Positions 35,410 through 44,755 of a stretch of DNA of 64,000 nucleotides are shown here, in pieces. The stretch lies in NCBI GenBank assembly GCA_046351325.1, contig JAXLYR010000008.1, positions 248,001-312,000 on the forward strand, given 5' to 3'. Under the pieces are notes generated by a model. That model worked only from the letters and a program-made list of their open reading frames with translations. It made no database searches and was not told the DNA's origin. Each line of letters begins with the position of its first letter. The stretch's first letter is position 1. Both the position numbers and the translations under genes were made by a program. This DNA comes from Xiheicaenibacterium sp046351325. GTDB taxonomy: Bacteria; Myxococcota_A; Polyangia; Polyangiales; Polyangiaceae.

Positions 35410-35850
35410 CTAGGCCGTGCGGAGCTGCTTGACCGCAGCGGACACGAGCTTGCCGTCCGCGCCCTCGACGCCGGTCGCCTTGAGGTGCTTCATCGCGATA
35501 CCCGTCGCTTGACCGTCGTTGCCCGCGGCCTTCAACGCATCCGTCACGGGCGCGAGCGCCGCGATGACCGCCTCGAGGGTGAGCCCCTTCGGTAGAAACT
35601 CGGCCAGCGTCGCGAGCTCGCGCTCGAGCGTCGCGCGCTGCTCGGGGTCGGTGACCCGACCCAGCGTCTCTTCATTGGATTTGACCAGGCGCTTGAGGAT
35701 GGCGACGGCCTCGGCGTCGTCACCCTTGCGACCCTCGCGGGCGGCGTCGGTCGTGATTTCGCCGACGGCGACGCGCAGGATCTCCTTGCGGACGGTGTCC
35801 CCCGCCTTCATCGCCTCGAACATCTTTGCCTTGATCTCGGAGAGCAACAT
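35410..35850 (-). CDS. yqeY: GatB/YqeY domain protein
   Basis: A 146-residue protein matching standalone YqeY: KAGDTVRKEILRV near 16-28, LKRLVKSNEETLGR and ELATLAEFLPKGL in the middle, and the terminal small helical domain (DGKLVSAAVKQLRTA). The family relates to the tail domain of the GatB subunit of Glu/Asp-tRNA amidotransferase and may interact with tRNA, but the role of standalone YqeY is not settled. No signal peptide. It is divergent from the ceramidase gene across about 130 bases. Confidence 0.92.
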   Translation of the reverse strand: MLLSEIKAKMFEAMKAGDTVRKEILRVAVGEITTDAAREGRKGDDAEAVAILKRLVKSNEETLGRVTDPEQRATLERELATLAEFLPKGLTLEAVIAALAPVTDALKAAGNDGQATGIAMKHLKATGVEGADGKLVSAAVKQLRTA

Positions 35851-35983
35851 TGGTCACCGCACGCTTTCTCGCTTCTTCGCGAGGGTCAATCGAAAGCTCC
35901 ACCAGGCTGACGGCGCTGTTACTCGTCGCCTGACGCTTCATGTCCACACTCCCGGAGAGCGTGCGCGATAAGCTCCAATCCAT

Positions 35984-37981
35984 ATGGGGGTAGCGTTGCA
36001 GAGAAGACTCGAGTTGTGTCTGTCGGTGGCAGCGCTGGCGCTCTCGAATTGCGCTTACGGCCCGGGCAAGCGCGTGACGCTCCCTGCGCCGGATTTCCAG
36101 CGTCCGACGACGGCGGTCGCGGTGCTCCACGCGGGCGCCGCGGAGCGAGACATCACCCCGCCGCCGGGACTACCGACTTACGGTTATGGCTCGGAGGGAG
36201 TGTCCCACGCAAAGGGCTATTGGCTGCGACTCAAGGCGCGCGCGATCGTCTTGCAACAGGGCGTCGATCGGCTCGCTGTCGTGCAGCTCGACCTCGGCGC
36301 GGCGAGCACGATCCTGCACCGCCACGTCGCCGCAGAGCTCGCCAAGGACGGTATTGGACCGCAGAACCTCGTCCTCTCGACGACGCACACGCACGGCGGC
36401 CCCGGCGGCTATTTCGGAGATCGGTTCTACAACCACCTCGTCGGCGCGCGCCCCGCTTACGACGATGTCTGGGAGCGCTGGCTCGCGACGCAGATCGTCG
36501 CCGCCGTCGAGGCCGCCCTCGCCGACATGAAGCCGGCGACGCTCGCCGTCGCCGCGGTCGAGGTCGCGCAATCGGCCTCGCACAACCGCAGCAGGCCCGC
36601 GTGGAAGCGCAACTTCGACGAGCCGGCGCGGGACATCCCGCCGAAGCTCCGCGAGGTCGATCGCACGCTGACGCTCGTCGCGATCGATCGCGTCGAGGCC
36701 GGCATCCACCGCCCGCTCGCGGCCTGGTCCATCTTCGCGGTCCACGGCACGTCGATGCCCTACGACTATCCCTTCTTCCACGGCGATGTTCACGGGGCCG
36801 CCGCGCGCATGCTCGCGAGCTGGGTCGAACACAACTACAACGTTGAAGAATTCGTCGCCCCGACCAGCACTGGCGCCGAGGGGGACGTCGGGCCGGGCGC
36901 ACACGACGTCGTGCACCAGGGCAAACCCCTCACGATGCAGGTGGCCTATGACGTGGCCGCCGCGTCCTATTCGGCCTTCGTCAGCCTCGAGGCCGCGATG
37001 AAAGACAAAGAGCCGACGCCCGTGTCACTGTCGGTCGCGTTCGCCGAGCTCTCGATGCGCGGCGCGGGCACACAGCTCGGGCGCTTGTGTCAGAAGGCCT
37101 CGCTCGGCGCGCCGCAACTGGCAGGCTCCGAGGAGCGCCGCGGCCCTGTATATGGCGCCTTCGGCATCCGTGAGGGCGCGACGCGCAGCCCGAGCGGCTG
37201 CGAGGCCACGAAGGTCAAGACCGGAGGGGGCATTCAGGATCTCGTCGTGACCGAAGGCGAGCTCCCCGACGTCTTGCCATTTCAGGCGATCGGGATTGGG
37301 GATCGAGAGAGCGGAATCGTCCTCGCGAGCTTCCCCGGTGAGCCCACGACGGAGCTCGGTCGCGACCTCGAGCAGCGGCTCCGTACCTCCTCCGGATATG
37401 CCCGTTCGGCGGTGCTCGGATTGACCAACGGGTACGCGACGTACTTCACCACTCCCGCCGAATACCTCGCTCAGCACTACGAGGGCGGCGCGTCCATCTA
37501 TGGCCCTTACGAGGGCACCTTCGCGGTGGAGCAGCTCTCGACCCTCGCGGGCAAACTCGAGCCGCCAGCCGAAATAGACATCTTGCCCGCGCGGTCCTTC
37601 CAGCCTGGCGAGGTCGTCCCCTTGGTCGGGCGCTCGGCCTGCGACACGTCGCGCTACCACGTCGGAGCGCTGCGTGTTCGACCCGGCGAGGGGCTCGCGG
37701 AGCTGGATTTCACGGGCCCGAGCGAGGCCGAGATGTGCGAGCTCCCGCGGTTCGAACTCCAGTGTGCGGGGGCGGTGCTCTACGACAAACACAACTTCGC
37801 GCAGACCGACGATGGCTTCGCGTTCGAACTCGAGCGCAGCGGCGGGTCCGATTGGACTCTTTATTACACGCTGCCCAAAGACCTATCCGCCAGTGACTGT
37901 CGCTTCGTCGCACTGGCGGAGTCCGGCGCCCGAGCGGCCTATTTCCAATCCGACGCGTTCTCGATCGGAGGTCCCAAGTGA
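35984..37981 (+). CDS. Neutral/alkaline ceramidase-like lipoprotein
   Basis: A 665-residue protein with a lipobox-like signal (LALSNCAYG, Cys about 23). The N-terminal catalytic domain matches neutral ceramidase: AGAAERDITPP near 50, then TTHTHGGPGGYFG near 131-143 with the zinc histidines, and a later ATYFTTPAEY-type segment. A C-terminal Ig-like domain (about 540-665) completes the family layout. It would hydrolyse the N-acyl link of ceramides outside the cytoplasm. The downstream phosphoesterase overlaps by 4 bases (GTGA). Since myxobacteria contain sphingolipids, both self-lipid turnover and digestion of prey lipids are possible. Confidence 0.9.
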   Translation: MGVALQRRLELCLSVAALALSNCAYGPGKRVTLPAPDFQRPTTAVAVLHAGAAERDITPPPGLPTYGYGSEGVSHAKGYWLRLKARAIVLQQGVDRLAVVQLDLGAASTILHRHVAAELAKDGIGPQNLVLSTTHTHGGPGGYFGDRFYNHLVGARPAYDDVWERWLATQIVAAVEAALADMKPATLAVAAVEVAQSASHNRSRPAWKRNFDEPARDIPPKLREVDRTLTLVAIDRVEAGIHRPLAAWSIFAVHGTSMPYDYPFFHGDVHGAAARMLASWVEHNYNVEEFVAPTSTGAEGDVGPGAHDVVHQGKPLTMQVAYDVAAASYSAFVSLEAAMKDKEPTPVSLSVAFAELSMRGAGTQLGRLCQKASLGAPQLAGSEERRGPVYGAFGIREGATRSPSGCEATKVKTGGGIQDLVVTEGELPDVLPFQAIGIGDRESGIVLASFPGEPTTELGRDLEQRLRTSSGYARSAVLGLTNGYATYFTTPAEYLAQHYEGGASIYGPYEGTFAVEQLSTLAGKLEPPAEIDILPARSFQPGEVVPLVGRSACDTSRYHVGALRVRPGEGLAELDFTGPSEAEMCELPRFELQCAGAVLYDKHNFAQTDDGFAFELERSGGSDWTLYYTLPKDLSASDCRFVALAESGARAAYFQSDAFSIGGPK

Positions 37982-39654
37982 AAAGGCTCTCACCGGCGCT
38001 CTTGGCATTGGGGGTCTTGTCGACCGGCTGTCCAACTGGCTGGCGGCTCGAACGCATCGAGGGCGAGCCCGCGAGCGTCGACCCCCACCTCTGGGACGAC
38101 GTGCACAAGACCGCGACTGCGGTGCGGGATGCGACGTCCGACTCGACCTGTGGTCGCGCGCGCCGACCGCTCATCCACTGCGCGCAGCCCTCGATGAAGG
38201 CGCTCTGCCAGTCGTCACCCGACGAGCGGACCGCGCTCATCGGCCCGACCTGCTCGCAGTTCACCTCGGTCCTCTCGTTCCTTCATTTCAGCGACGCGCA
38301 GCTGCGCGAGCACCGCGTTCACCTCGCGGGCCCGCTCAGCGAACGGCAATACGACGCCTTCACCGGGACGGTCCTGCGCGATCCCGACCTCGCGCGGAAC
38401 GACGACGCCGTCCTGCTCGCGACCGTGCTCGCCGCGAACGAGATCGGCGCGCTGACGGACGACGTGAAGGCCGCGTTCGCGCCCTGCAATCCACCTGCGC
38501 CGCCGCGCTTCGCGGTCCACACCGGGGACGCGGTCGACGCCGGCATGTTCTCCGAGCTCTTCACGTTCCTCGCGGACTTCGGCGAGCTCGATATTCCATT
38601 TTACAACGTCATAGGCAATCACGACGGGCTCCTCTTCGGGACGTTCCCGCCGGACCGCGTCTCGGGGCTGAACGTCGTCGCCCCTTATGTGCCTATCCTC
38701 GACGCGGACAGGTTCATGCGCGCGCACAACGTCATCGGGGCCACTTATGACTTGTCCGTCCCGGCCGCGCCCTCCCGGGAAGACCGGGACTGGACGGCCT
38801 TCGGCTGCTCGAGCAAGGACTGGAACGGGACGACTTGCGCCTCGAACCCTATGCCCCAATCGAACTACCACGGCTTCGACCTCGCGTGCGCGGCGCCCCT
38901 GCGCGGGGAAGGCAGGGCCGCGCACGACGCGCTCTGCCCGGAGGCTCGCGGCTATTACGCGTTGAACATCGATGTCACGGTGTCGGGTGCGCCGGCTCGT
39001 ATTCGAATGATCGTGCTCGACACCAACGAGGTCGTGCCCGAGAGCGTCACGCAAGGCACCTTGGAGCGCTCTCGCGGGCACGTGCTCCCCGAGCAGCTCC
39101 GCTGGCTCGAGCGCCAATTGTCCGCGGGCCCTGGTGAGCCGCCTGTCTTCTATTTGGTGTTCGGCCACCACCCCATCGACACGTTCGAGGACGAAGACCA
39201 GGCCGCCGAGCTCCGCGACCTCATGCTCCGCAATCCGCGCGTGCTCGGGTATTTCGTCGGGCACACTCACAAAGACGGCTTCATCAAGCACCCGCGCGCC
39301 GGCGGCGCGCCCGCCCTCTGGGAGCTCGTGGCAGGCTCGACGCTGGTCTTTCCCCAGCTCGCGCGCGTGAGCGAGCTCCTCGAGGACCACGGTAAGCTCT
39401 ATTTGCGAGTCATGTCTTTCCGGCAGCAACTGGGCGACAGCGCAGTCCCGCAACCCCCAATACGGGCGCGCCGCCAGGCATGTCGGGCGCTCACGCTGCG
39501 AGCGGCGCGCGGCCGCGCCAGCGCGGCCCGGGATGCGCGAGACGCAGATTGGACGGCCGAGCCCATCGCGGCGCCGCGCGCGAATGGTCTCTTGCTGGTC
39601 TATGATCCCGACAATGCCAATCTCGGACGACCAGCTGAAGGCCAGCCTCAATAG
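37978..39654 (+). CDS. Calcineurin-like metallophosphoesterase lipoprotein
   Basis: A 558-residue protein starting at GTG 37978, in GTGA overlap with the ceramidase stop. Lipobox STGC (Cys about 18). Dinuclear-metal phosphoesterase motifs occur in order: FLHFSDAQ (about 101), HTGDAVD (about 181), VIGNHDG (about 212), VFGHHPID (about 395), VGHTHKDG (about 425). Residues after about 485 are Arg/Ala-rich without domain features. Coupling with ceramidase suggests a role in lipid or phosphate release at the cell surface, but the substrate cannot be read from sequence. Confidence 0.88.
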   Translation: MKRLSPALLALGVLSTGCPTGWRLERIEGEPASVDPHLWDDVHKTATAVRDATSDSTCGRARRPLIHCAQPSMKALCQSSPDERTALIGPTCSQFTSVLSFLHFSDAQLREHRVHLAGPLSERQYDAFTGTVLRDPDLARNDDAVLLATVLAANEIGALTDDVKAAFAPCNPPAPPRFAVHTGDAVDAGMFSELFTFLADFGELDIPFYNVIGNHDGLLFGTFPPDRVSGLNVVAPYVPILDADRFMRAHNVIGATYDLSVPAAPSREDRDWTAFGCSSKDWNGTTCASNPMPQSNYHGFDLACAAPLRGEGRAAHDALCPEARGYYALNIDVTVSGAPARIRMIVLDTNEVVPESVTQGTLERSRGHVLPEQLRWLERQLSAGPGEPPVFYLVFGHHPIDTFEDEDQAAELRDLMLRNPRVLGYFVGHTHKDGFIKHPRAGGAPALWELVAGSTLVFPQLARVSELLEDHGKLYLRVMSFRQQLGDSAVPQPPIRARRQACRALTLRAARGRASAARDARDADWTAEPIAAPRANGLLLVYDPDNANLGRPAEGQPQ

Positions 39655-39886
39655 CGGGGTCCTCACCTATCTCAGGGCCTTCTTGAGCCAGCCCGACGAC
39701 GCGGTGCTGGCGGTCGCGCCGACCCCGACTCAGGTCCTCGGGACGCTGACCATCGCGTCAGCCGACTTCGCGAAGGTCGACGCGGACTCCAACCTCAGGA
39801 GCCATTTCAGCCGAACCTTCAACACGCTCAGCCGCTTCCTCGACGGGACGCGGGGCGCGGCGTTCACGATCCGCAAAGCACCATGA
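39614..39886 (+). CDS. Small protein of unknown function coupled to a methyltransferase gene
   Basis: About 90 residues from ATG 39614 (an ATG 12 bases upstream is also possible). Mixed alpha/beta-like sequence (LNSGVLTYLRAFLSQPDDAVLAVAPTPTQ) without signal peptide or known motif. Its start overlaps the phosphoesterase gene by 41 bases and its stop overlaps the methyltransferase start (ATGA), which favours it being real and translated together with the methyltransferase. Function unknown. Confidence 0.55.
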   Translation: MPISDDQLKASLNSGVLTYLRAFLSQPDDAVLAVAPTPTQVLGTLTIASADFAKVDADSNLRSHFSRTFNTLSRFLDGTRGAAFTIRKAP

Positions 39887-41367
39887 CCACCGCGGACCCG
39901 TACGATCAAGTCGCCTACGTCAGCACGCCAGTCCGCGCCAGCCACCCGCCGCACCTCACGACGATCGCGCGGGTCCACGGCCTGGAAGTTCCCGAGCTCG
40001 AGACGGCGCGCGTCCTCGAGCTCGGCTGCGCGACCGGCGTCAACCTCATGTCGCTCGCGCAGCAGTTCCCTCGAGCCAGCTTTCACGGCGTTGATCTATC
40101 GGCTCAGCAGATCGCTACGGGCCAGTCGCTCGCAGCACGGGCAGGGCTCGAGAACCTGAAGCTCGAACACCGGAGCATCGCGGACATCGGCCCAGCGGAC
40201 GGACCTTACGACTTCATCATCGCGCACGGGGTCTACTCCTGGGTCCCGCCCGATATCCAGGAGAAGCTCCTCGCGATCTGCGCGACCAACCTGTCGCCAC
40301 GGGGCCTCGCGTACGTGAGCTACAACTGCTTTCCCGGCTGGCATCAGCGGCTCGTGGTGCGTGATCTGATGGGTTATCGGGGCGCGCGATTCGAGGACCC
40401 GCGTGAGCGCGTCGCCGAGGCGCGCGCCGCGCTCGAGCGCATCGCGGGCGCCGCCGACGCCGACGATCCTTATGGTCGTTCGCTGAAGAACCAGGCAACT
40501 ACCCTGAAGTCGGCGCGCGACGATTACATCCTCCACGAGTACCTGGAGATCGACAATAGCCCTGTCTACTTTCACCAGTTCGTCTCCAAAGCAGCCGCGA
40601 GCGGGCTCCGCTTCGTGGCAGAAGCAACCTTCCCCACGGGCTCCGCGCTGCTCGTCACGGGGGAGCTCCGCGCCGCGATCGAGCCGATGGCGCGCGACAT
40701 CATCGAGCAAGAGCAATACGTCGACTTCATCCACAATCGAGCCTTTCGTCGCACCATCCTCTGCCGCGACGATCGGACGGTCTCGCGCCGTGTCACCCCC
40801 GAGCGCCTGCGCGGCATGCTCCTGTCGACCGACTTCGAGCCGCAGGCCACCGAAGGGCGGCTCACGATGTTCATCGATCCCTCCGGGGCGAAGTTCCAGA
40901 GTGTGGACCCGAGGCTCACCCTCGCGCTGACACGATTGTCATCGTATTTCCCGCGGACGCTCCGCTTCGAGTCACTGGTCGATTATGTCGTACGCCAAAC
41001 GCCCGGTGCACAGGCGGCCTCGGCGCGAGCGCCGGTGGAGGCGCTGCTCCTCGGCGCGTATCTCCACGGGGCGCTCGAGTGCCGAACAGTGGAGCCCGCG
41101 CAGGCCTGGGAGGTCAGCGAGCGACCGCTGGGCGCGAGCTTGGCCCGGGCTCAGGCGCGGGACGGGGCGCTGGTGACGACGCTCCGCCATTACGCGACCA
41201 AGCTCGACGACTTCGAGCGAGCGCTCCTCGGCGCGCTCGACGGCAAGACCACGATCGAAGCGCTCCAAAGGGACGAGCGGCTGCGCGCGGCCGCGCCTCA
41301 GGGGGAATCGGGCGCGGTCAGGGCGGGACTCGAGCGCCTCCTGCGATTGGGGCTTTTGTCGGCATAG
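39883..41367 (+). CDS. Class I SAM methyltransferase with methyltransferase-regulatory domain
   Basis: A 494-residue protein. The N-terminal Rossmann methyltransferase has motif I VLELGCATGVN near 42-52, motif II FHGVDLS near 67, and a YDFIIAHGVYSWVP motif near 108-121. Residues about 215-300 match the methyltransferase regulatory domain (DDYILHEYLEIDNSPVYFHQF), and the C-terminus is a helical region with a predicted winged-helix-like end (LDGKTTIEALQRDERLR). Such proteins often modify proteins or lipids; the substrate is unknown. The start overlaps the upstream small gene in an ATGA. Confidence 0.88.
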   Translation: MTTADPYDQVAYVSTPVRASHPPHLTTIARVHGLEVPELETARVLELGCATGVNLMSLAQQFPRASFHGVDLSAQQIATGQSLAARAGLENLKLEHRSIADIGPADGPYDFIIAHGVYSWVPPDIQEKLLAICATNLSPRGLAYVSYNCFPGWHQRLVVRDLMGYRGARFEDPRERVAEARAALERIAGAADADDPYGRSLKNQATTLKSARDDYILHEYLEIDNSPVYFHQFVSKAAASGLRFVAEATFPTGSALLVTGELRAAIEPMARDIIEQEQYVDFIHNRAFRRTILCRDDRTVSRRVTPERLRGMLLSTDFEPQATEGRLTMFIDPSGAKFQSVDPRLTLALTRLSSYFPRTLRFESLVDYVVRQTPGAQAASARAPVEALLLGAYLHGALECRTVEPAQAWEVSERPLGASLARAQARDGALVTTLRHYATKLDDFERALLGALDGKTTIEALQRDERLRAAAPQGESGAVRAGLERLLRLGLLSA

Positions 41368-41462
41368 CGACGTGCGCGTGGTGCGATCCAGCGGATCGCA
41401 TGATCCGATAGGTCGCGGCCCCGCGATTGTCGGCCAGTCGTCGCCGGTTGGAATATCGGCTG

Positions 41463-41984
41463 ATGAAAAGGCTCCTCGTCGCTCTTGCCATATCGATGAC
41501 AGGCTGCAATCCGCTGACACTCAGCCACCCCGGGGCTCCCCTCGCGGCCCCCGGTCTGCCCGACGATAGACGCGGCGAGGCCGAGCGGCTCGACGCGGCG
41601 TGCGCGAGGACGGAGACGGACCTCGCCTTCACCTATCAAGAGGGCAAAGAGGAGCAGGATCAATTCAAGACGATCCTCGGGTCGATCACGGGCAGCGTGA
41701 CCACGGCCGGTGGGATCGCAGCGGCGATCGGCGGGCTCGTGGCGAGCAAAGACGATGTCTCGCTCATCACGGGCGTTACCGGGTTTGTCAGCGGCGGATT
41801 GGGGGCGATAGGGACCGTCGTGACTTCGGTGTACGTCCCTGGCAAAGACAAGATGGACGGCGCGGCCGAGCGCCAAGCGCGCATCGAGAAGGCCCGCGCC
41901 GACGCCGCGAAGGCTGCGTCCGCCGATGATCCCGAGGCCTGGGACCGGGCGGCGAAGGAGCTCGCGGCGGCGTGCGCTCCGTGA
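41463..41984 (+). CDS. Small lipoprotein with glycine-rich hydrophobic segment
   Basis: A 173-residue protein with lipobox SMTGCN (Cys about 15). Residues 70-125 contain alternating Gly-rich hydrophobic stretches (TTAGGIAAAIGGLVAS, GVTGFVSGGLGAIGTVVTSVYV) that could pair as glycine-zipper helices, like some envelope slime-layer proteins. A charged helical tail follows. No family assignment. The gene stands alone between the methyltransferase and a weak hypothetical gene. Confidence 0.72.
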   Translation: MKRLLVALAISMTGCNPLTLSHPGAPLAAPGLPDDRRGEAERLDAACARTETDLAFTYQEGKEEQDQFKTILGSITGSVTTAGGIAAAIGGLVASKDDVSLITGVTGFVSGGLGAIGTVVTSVYVPGKDKMDGAAERQARIEKARADAAKAASADDPEAWDRAAKELAAACAP

Positions 41985-42159
41985 ACCGCGGGGCCTTTTC
42001 ATAGACGCCGTCATAGAGACGAACAATGTCCTAGCGACAGCGTGCGACCCTCGTGTTTTGCCTCGTTCGAGCGTAGATTGATTCGACCAACCTGCGAGGC
42101 TCCCGCGGCTCCCCACGAGGCGCGCGGCGGGCAAGGCTTCGCCGTGAAAGGGGGCTCTC

Positions 42160-42672
42160 GTGAGGCACTCGTCTTGGCTCTTTCGAACGGCGCGAATCCA
42201 CGACGACATCGGCGAGCATTGGGTAGCAGGACTCGTCTTGGACCCCGTGGCGGGCCCGCGAGAGGGGCTGTTCGTCAAAGCCTTTCGCAAAGGTGATAGC
42301 GGCGCGTTCGCGGCGATCGGCGCCGACGTCACTGGCCAGCGAGGGGAGTATTCGATCGGCTACGGCGGAGTCTCGGGTGCGTCGCCGACGCTGCTCGTTC
42401 GGGTCTACGCGTGGGAGGAAGATCCTGCGCGCCCCTACGACTTCGAGACTCCGTGTCTGGCCGAGCTCGAGCTCGTCGCCGCGGCGCCACGCGCACGCGC
42501 GACGATCGGCTTGAGCGCCGCGTTCCGCCCGGCGCGCTCAGCGCGCCGTCTGCGACGCCCTGTAAACCTGTCTCGGCGGAGCGCGCGCCCCGCGCAGCCC
42601 CGTATATCGCCCACCGAGGGACGCGCCCTGCCGCCGGCTGAGCCGGTCAGTTCATTGGGGACTAGTTCGTAG
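42160..42672 (+). CDS. Hypothetical protein, transthyretin-like beta domain suggested
   Basis: 170 residues from GTG 42160. Residues about 20-105 have a pattern reminiscent of a carboxypeptidase-regulatory or transthyretin-like beta sandwich (VLDPVAGPREGLFVKAFRKG, then GEYSIGYGG, then PTLLVRVYAW). The last 60 residues are Arg/Pro-rich and less convincing. There is no signal peptide. It overlaps the converging DUF885 gene by 11 bases. The bases 41985-42159 before it hold nothing recognisable. Reality of the gene is likely but not certain. Confidence 0.5.
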   Translation: MRHSSWLFRTARIHDDIGEHWVAGLVLDPVAGPREGLFVKAFRKGDSGAFAAIGADVTGQRGEYSIGYGGVSGASPTLLVRVYAWEEDPARPYDFETPCLAELELVAAAPRARATIGLSAAFRPARSARRLRRPVNLSRRSARPAQPRISPTEGRALPPAEPVSSLGTSS

Positions 42673-44512
42673 ACTTCGACTCGGCCATGAGCGCCGCGAG
42701 GTGACGCGGCGGCGGAGAGCCGAAGGACAGGAGCTTGTCGTGATATGCCCGCTCCGAGAAGCCGGGCTGCTTCTCGGCGGCGGCGCGGAGCTTCATCATC
42801 ATCGAGAAGCCGTAGAAATAGGTGGTTAGCTGAGCGCTCGTGAGCCGCGCGCGGCGCCATTTACCGACGGCCTCCGCCTCCTGTTGAAAGGCATCGTCCA
42901 TCATCAGCGAGAGCGCGGCCTTCTCATCCATCGTGCCGGCGTGAATGCCGAAGTCGAGCAGGGTGTTCGCCGCCATGCGCAGCGCCATCTTCTGCCGCTG
43001 CATGCGCACCCGCGCGCCGCCGAACCCGTGCTTCGCCATCAGCCATTCGCCGTATACCGCCCAGCCCTCGACGAAGGCGCCGTGTGAGAACACGGCTCGC
43101 AGGCGAGAGGGGTATTCGTTGTTGTGCATCAGCTGCAAGAAATGCCCGGGCATCGCCTCGTGGACGGTCAAGTCGTCGAGCATGCTCTTGCAATATTCCT
43201 GATAGAAGGAGTCGACTCGCGCCTTCTTCCAGCCCTTCGGGGTGGGGGAGATCGCATAGAAGGTCTGCGGGTTCTTCTCGAGTGGACCGGCGGCGTCGCA
43301 ATAGGCAATAGCGACGCCCCGGCGATACTCGGGCATCTCGATGACACGGCACTCCTCGGTCGGGACGCGCACGAGATCCTTCGCGCGAACGAACTCGGTC
43401 GCTGCCTTGAGCGAGAGCTGTCCGTCACCGACGATCGTGTCGTTCGTCGAGTGGTCGTCGCTCAGCTTCTTCAGCACGGCGCGGATGACGGCGTCCTCTT
43501 CTTTGGGTGAGGTCGGCTCGACCCACGGCTTCTTCTTCTCGACCTCGGGCCAGAGCTCGCGCGCCGTCGCGACCATGTCTTTGCGGGTGCTGTCGAGCAG
43601 CGCCCGCGCGTCTGCGGCGAGCTTCTGAGCGTCGATATTCGGGTCGTCGAGGACGAGGCGCAGCTTCTTCTGGAAGAGGGCCGAACCCAGGCGAAAGTCA
43701 CCTGTGCTCCGCGGCAATAGATCTTTCTTGAGGTAAGTGCCGAAGTCCTTGAGAGCCGTTGCAGCAGCGGCGGCCGCTGCCTCGAGCTCGGTCTTCATGC
43801 CGGGGACCGACGCGATGAAAGGCTTGAGATCCGACTCGCAGAACGACACGAGGCCAGCGTTCTGGTCGATCGCAGTCTCGGTGTGGAGTTGGGGCGGCGC
43901 CTTCAGCCGCTTCTTGGCAACTTCCACGATGGCGGGGACACCCTTCAACCGCGCGAGCAGGCTCTTCGCGCGGGTCTCGGCGGACGCGAACTCACGGGTG
44001 ACGAGCGGGTCGAGCCCGTCGCCGATCATTGCCGTATAAAAGAGCGGGTCGTTCTCGGCCGGCTTGAGCTCATCCAGCGTAAACACGATGAGCTCGAGTT
44101 GGTTGATGAGCACGTCCCGATCGACCTGAGAGGCGAGCGTGAGCTGGGACTCGGGGATCGCGCGCGCCTCGGTGAGCGCGCTCGTCGCGAACTTCCGATA
44201 GGTCGCGTCACCCGCCTCGCTCGCGTCCGGCCACTTGCCGTCGTCGTCGTGACGCCCGGCCTCCGTCGAGCGCACGGGCTGAAGCGTCAGATAACCGTCC
44301 AACGTGCGGTCGGCGAGGGCCGCGAGGTCTTTGTCACGCATCACGGGAGCCTCGGGGATCGGCGCTGAAACGACAGCCGACGCGGTGAGCGTCGGGAACG
44401 CACGCGGTGGCTCGTAGACCGGCGGCTCGAGGTGGGTCTGTTTCCCAGTCGGAGCCGGACCATTGGAGCACGCGGCGATGGCGAAGAGGGCTGTGAGGAG
44501 GATCGGGCGCAC
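42662..44512 (-). CDS. DUF885 family lipoprotein, probable zinc metallopeptidase
   Basis: About 616 residues from GTG 44512, chosen because it directly starts a lipoprotein signal (RPILLTALFAIAACS). An upstream ATG at 44566 would bury that signal. Long helical domain, then the family motif VHEAMPGHFLQ followed by EGWAVYGEWLM, the same two blocks seen in the truncated gene at 1-1203. The first is the predicted zinc site. Expected at the periplasmic face or cell surface, as a peptidase of unknown specificity. Upstream (44513-44755) is non-coding, with divergent promoters toward the IgGFc-binding-type gene. Confidence 0.9.
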   Translation of the reverse strand: MRPILLTALFAIAACSNGPAPTGKQTHLEPPVYEPPRAFPTLTASAVVSAPIPEAPVMRDKDLAALADRTLDGYLTLQPVRSTEAGRHDDDGKWPDASEAGDATYRKFATSALTEARAIPESQLTLASQVDRDVLINQLELIVFTLDELKPAENDPLFYTAMIGDGLDPLVTREFASAETRAKSLLARLKGVPAIVEVAKKRLKAPPQLHTETAIDQNAGLVSFCESDLKPFIASVPGMKTELEAAAAAAATALKDFGTYLKKDLLPRSTGDFRLGSALFQKKLRLVLDDPNIDAQKLAADARALLDSTRKDMVATARELWPEVEKKKPWVEPTSPKEEDAVIRAVLKKLSDDHSTNDTIVGDGQLSLKAATEFVRAKDLVRVPTEECRVIEMPEYRRGVAIAYCDAAGPLEKNPQTFYAISPTPKGWKKARVDSFYQEYCKSMLDDLTVHEAMPGHFLQLMHNNEYPSRLRAVFSHGAFVEGWAVYGEWLMAKHGFGGARVRMQRQKMALRMAANTLLDFGIHAGTMDEKAALSLMMDDAFQQEAEAVGKWRRARLTSAQLTTYFYGFSMMMKLRAAAEKQPGFSERAYHDKLLSFGSPPPRHLAALMAESKSTN

Positions 44513-44755
44513 GCGGGTCCCATTATCACGAGCCTCCTCGTGCGGGCAGAGAGGCCCCAATGCCATTCGGACGCCTCAATCGAATTGGGGTGCGCCAAGC
44601 GCAGCGCGCCGCCGCAGCCCTTGCGCGTCGCCCCAAAGGGCGAAAAGCACCTCGCCTGTTTGACGTTGCTTATTTGCGCTGCAATCCTTTTCTGCGCTGA
44701 CTCGAGCACTCGTACTTGCTAGTGGCTTTGCGTCACTCCCGCTTGGAGGATGAAC

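Noticed and set aside
38215..39666. 483-codon minus-strand open frame opposite the phosphoesterase
   Set aside because: No motif, composition of a shadow frame; the plus strand has five ordered metal-binding motifs.
44555..44590. CCCCAAT/ATTGGGG inverted repeat upstream of the second DUF885 gene
   Set aside because: Only 7 bases with 22 bases between; could easily be chance.
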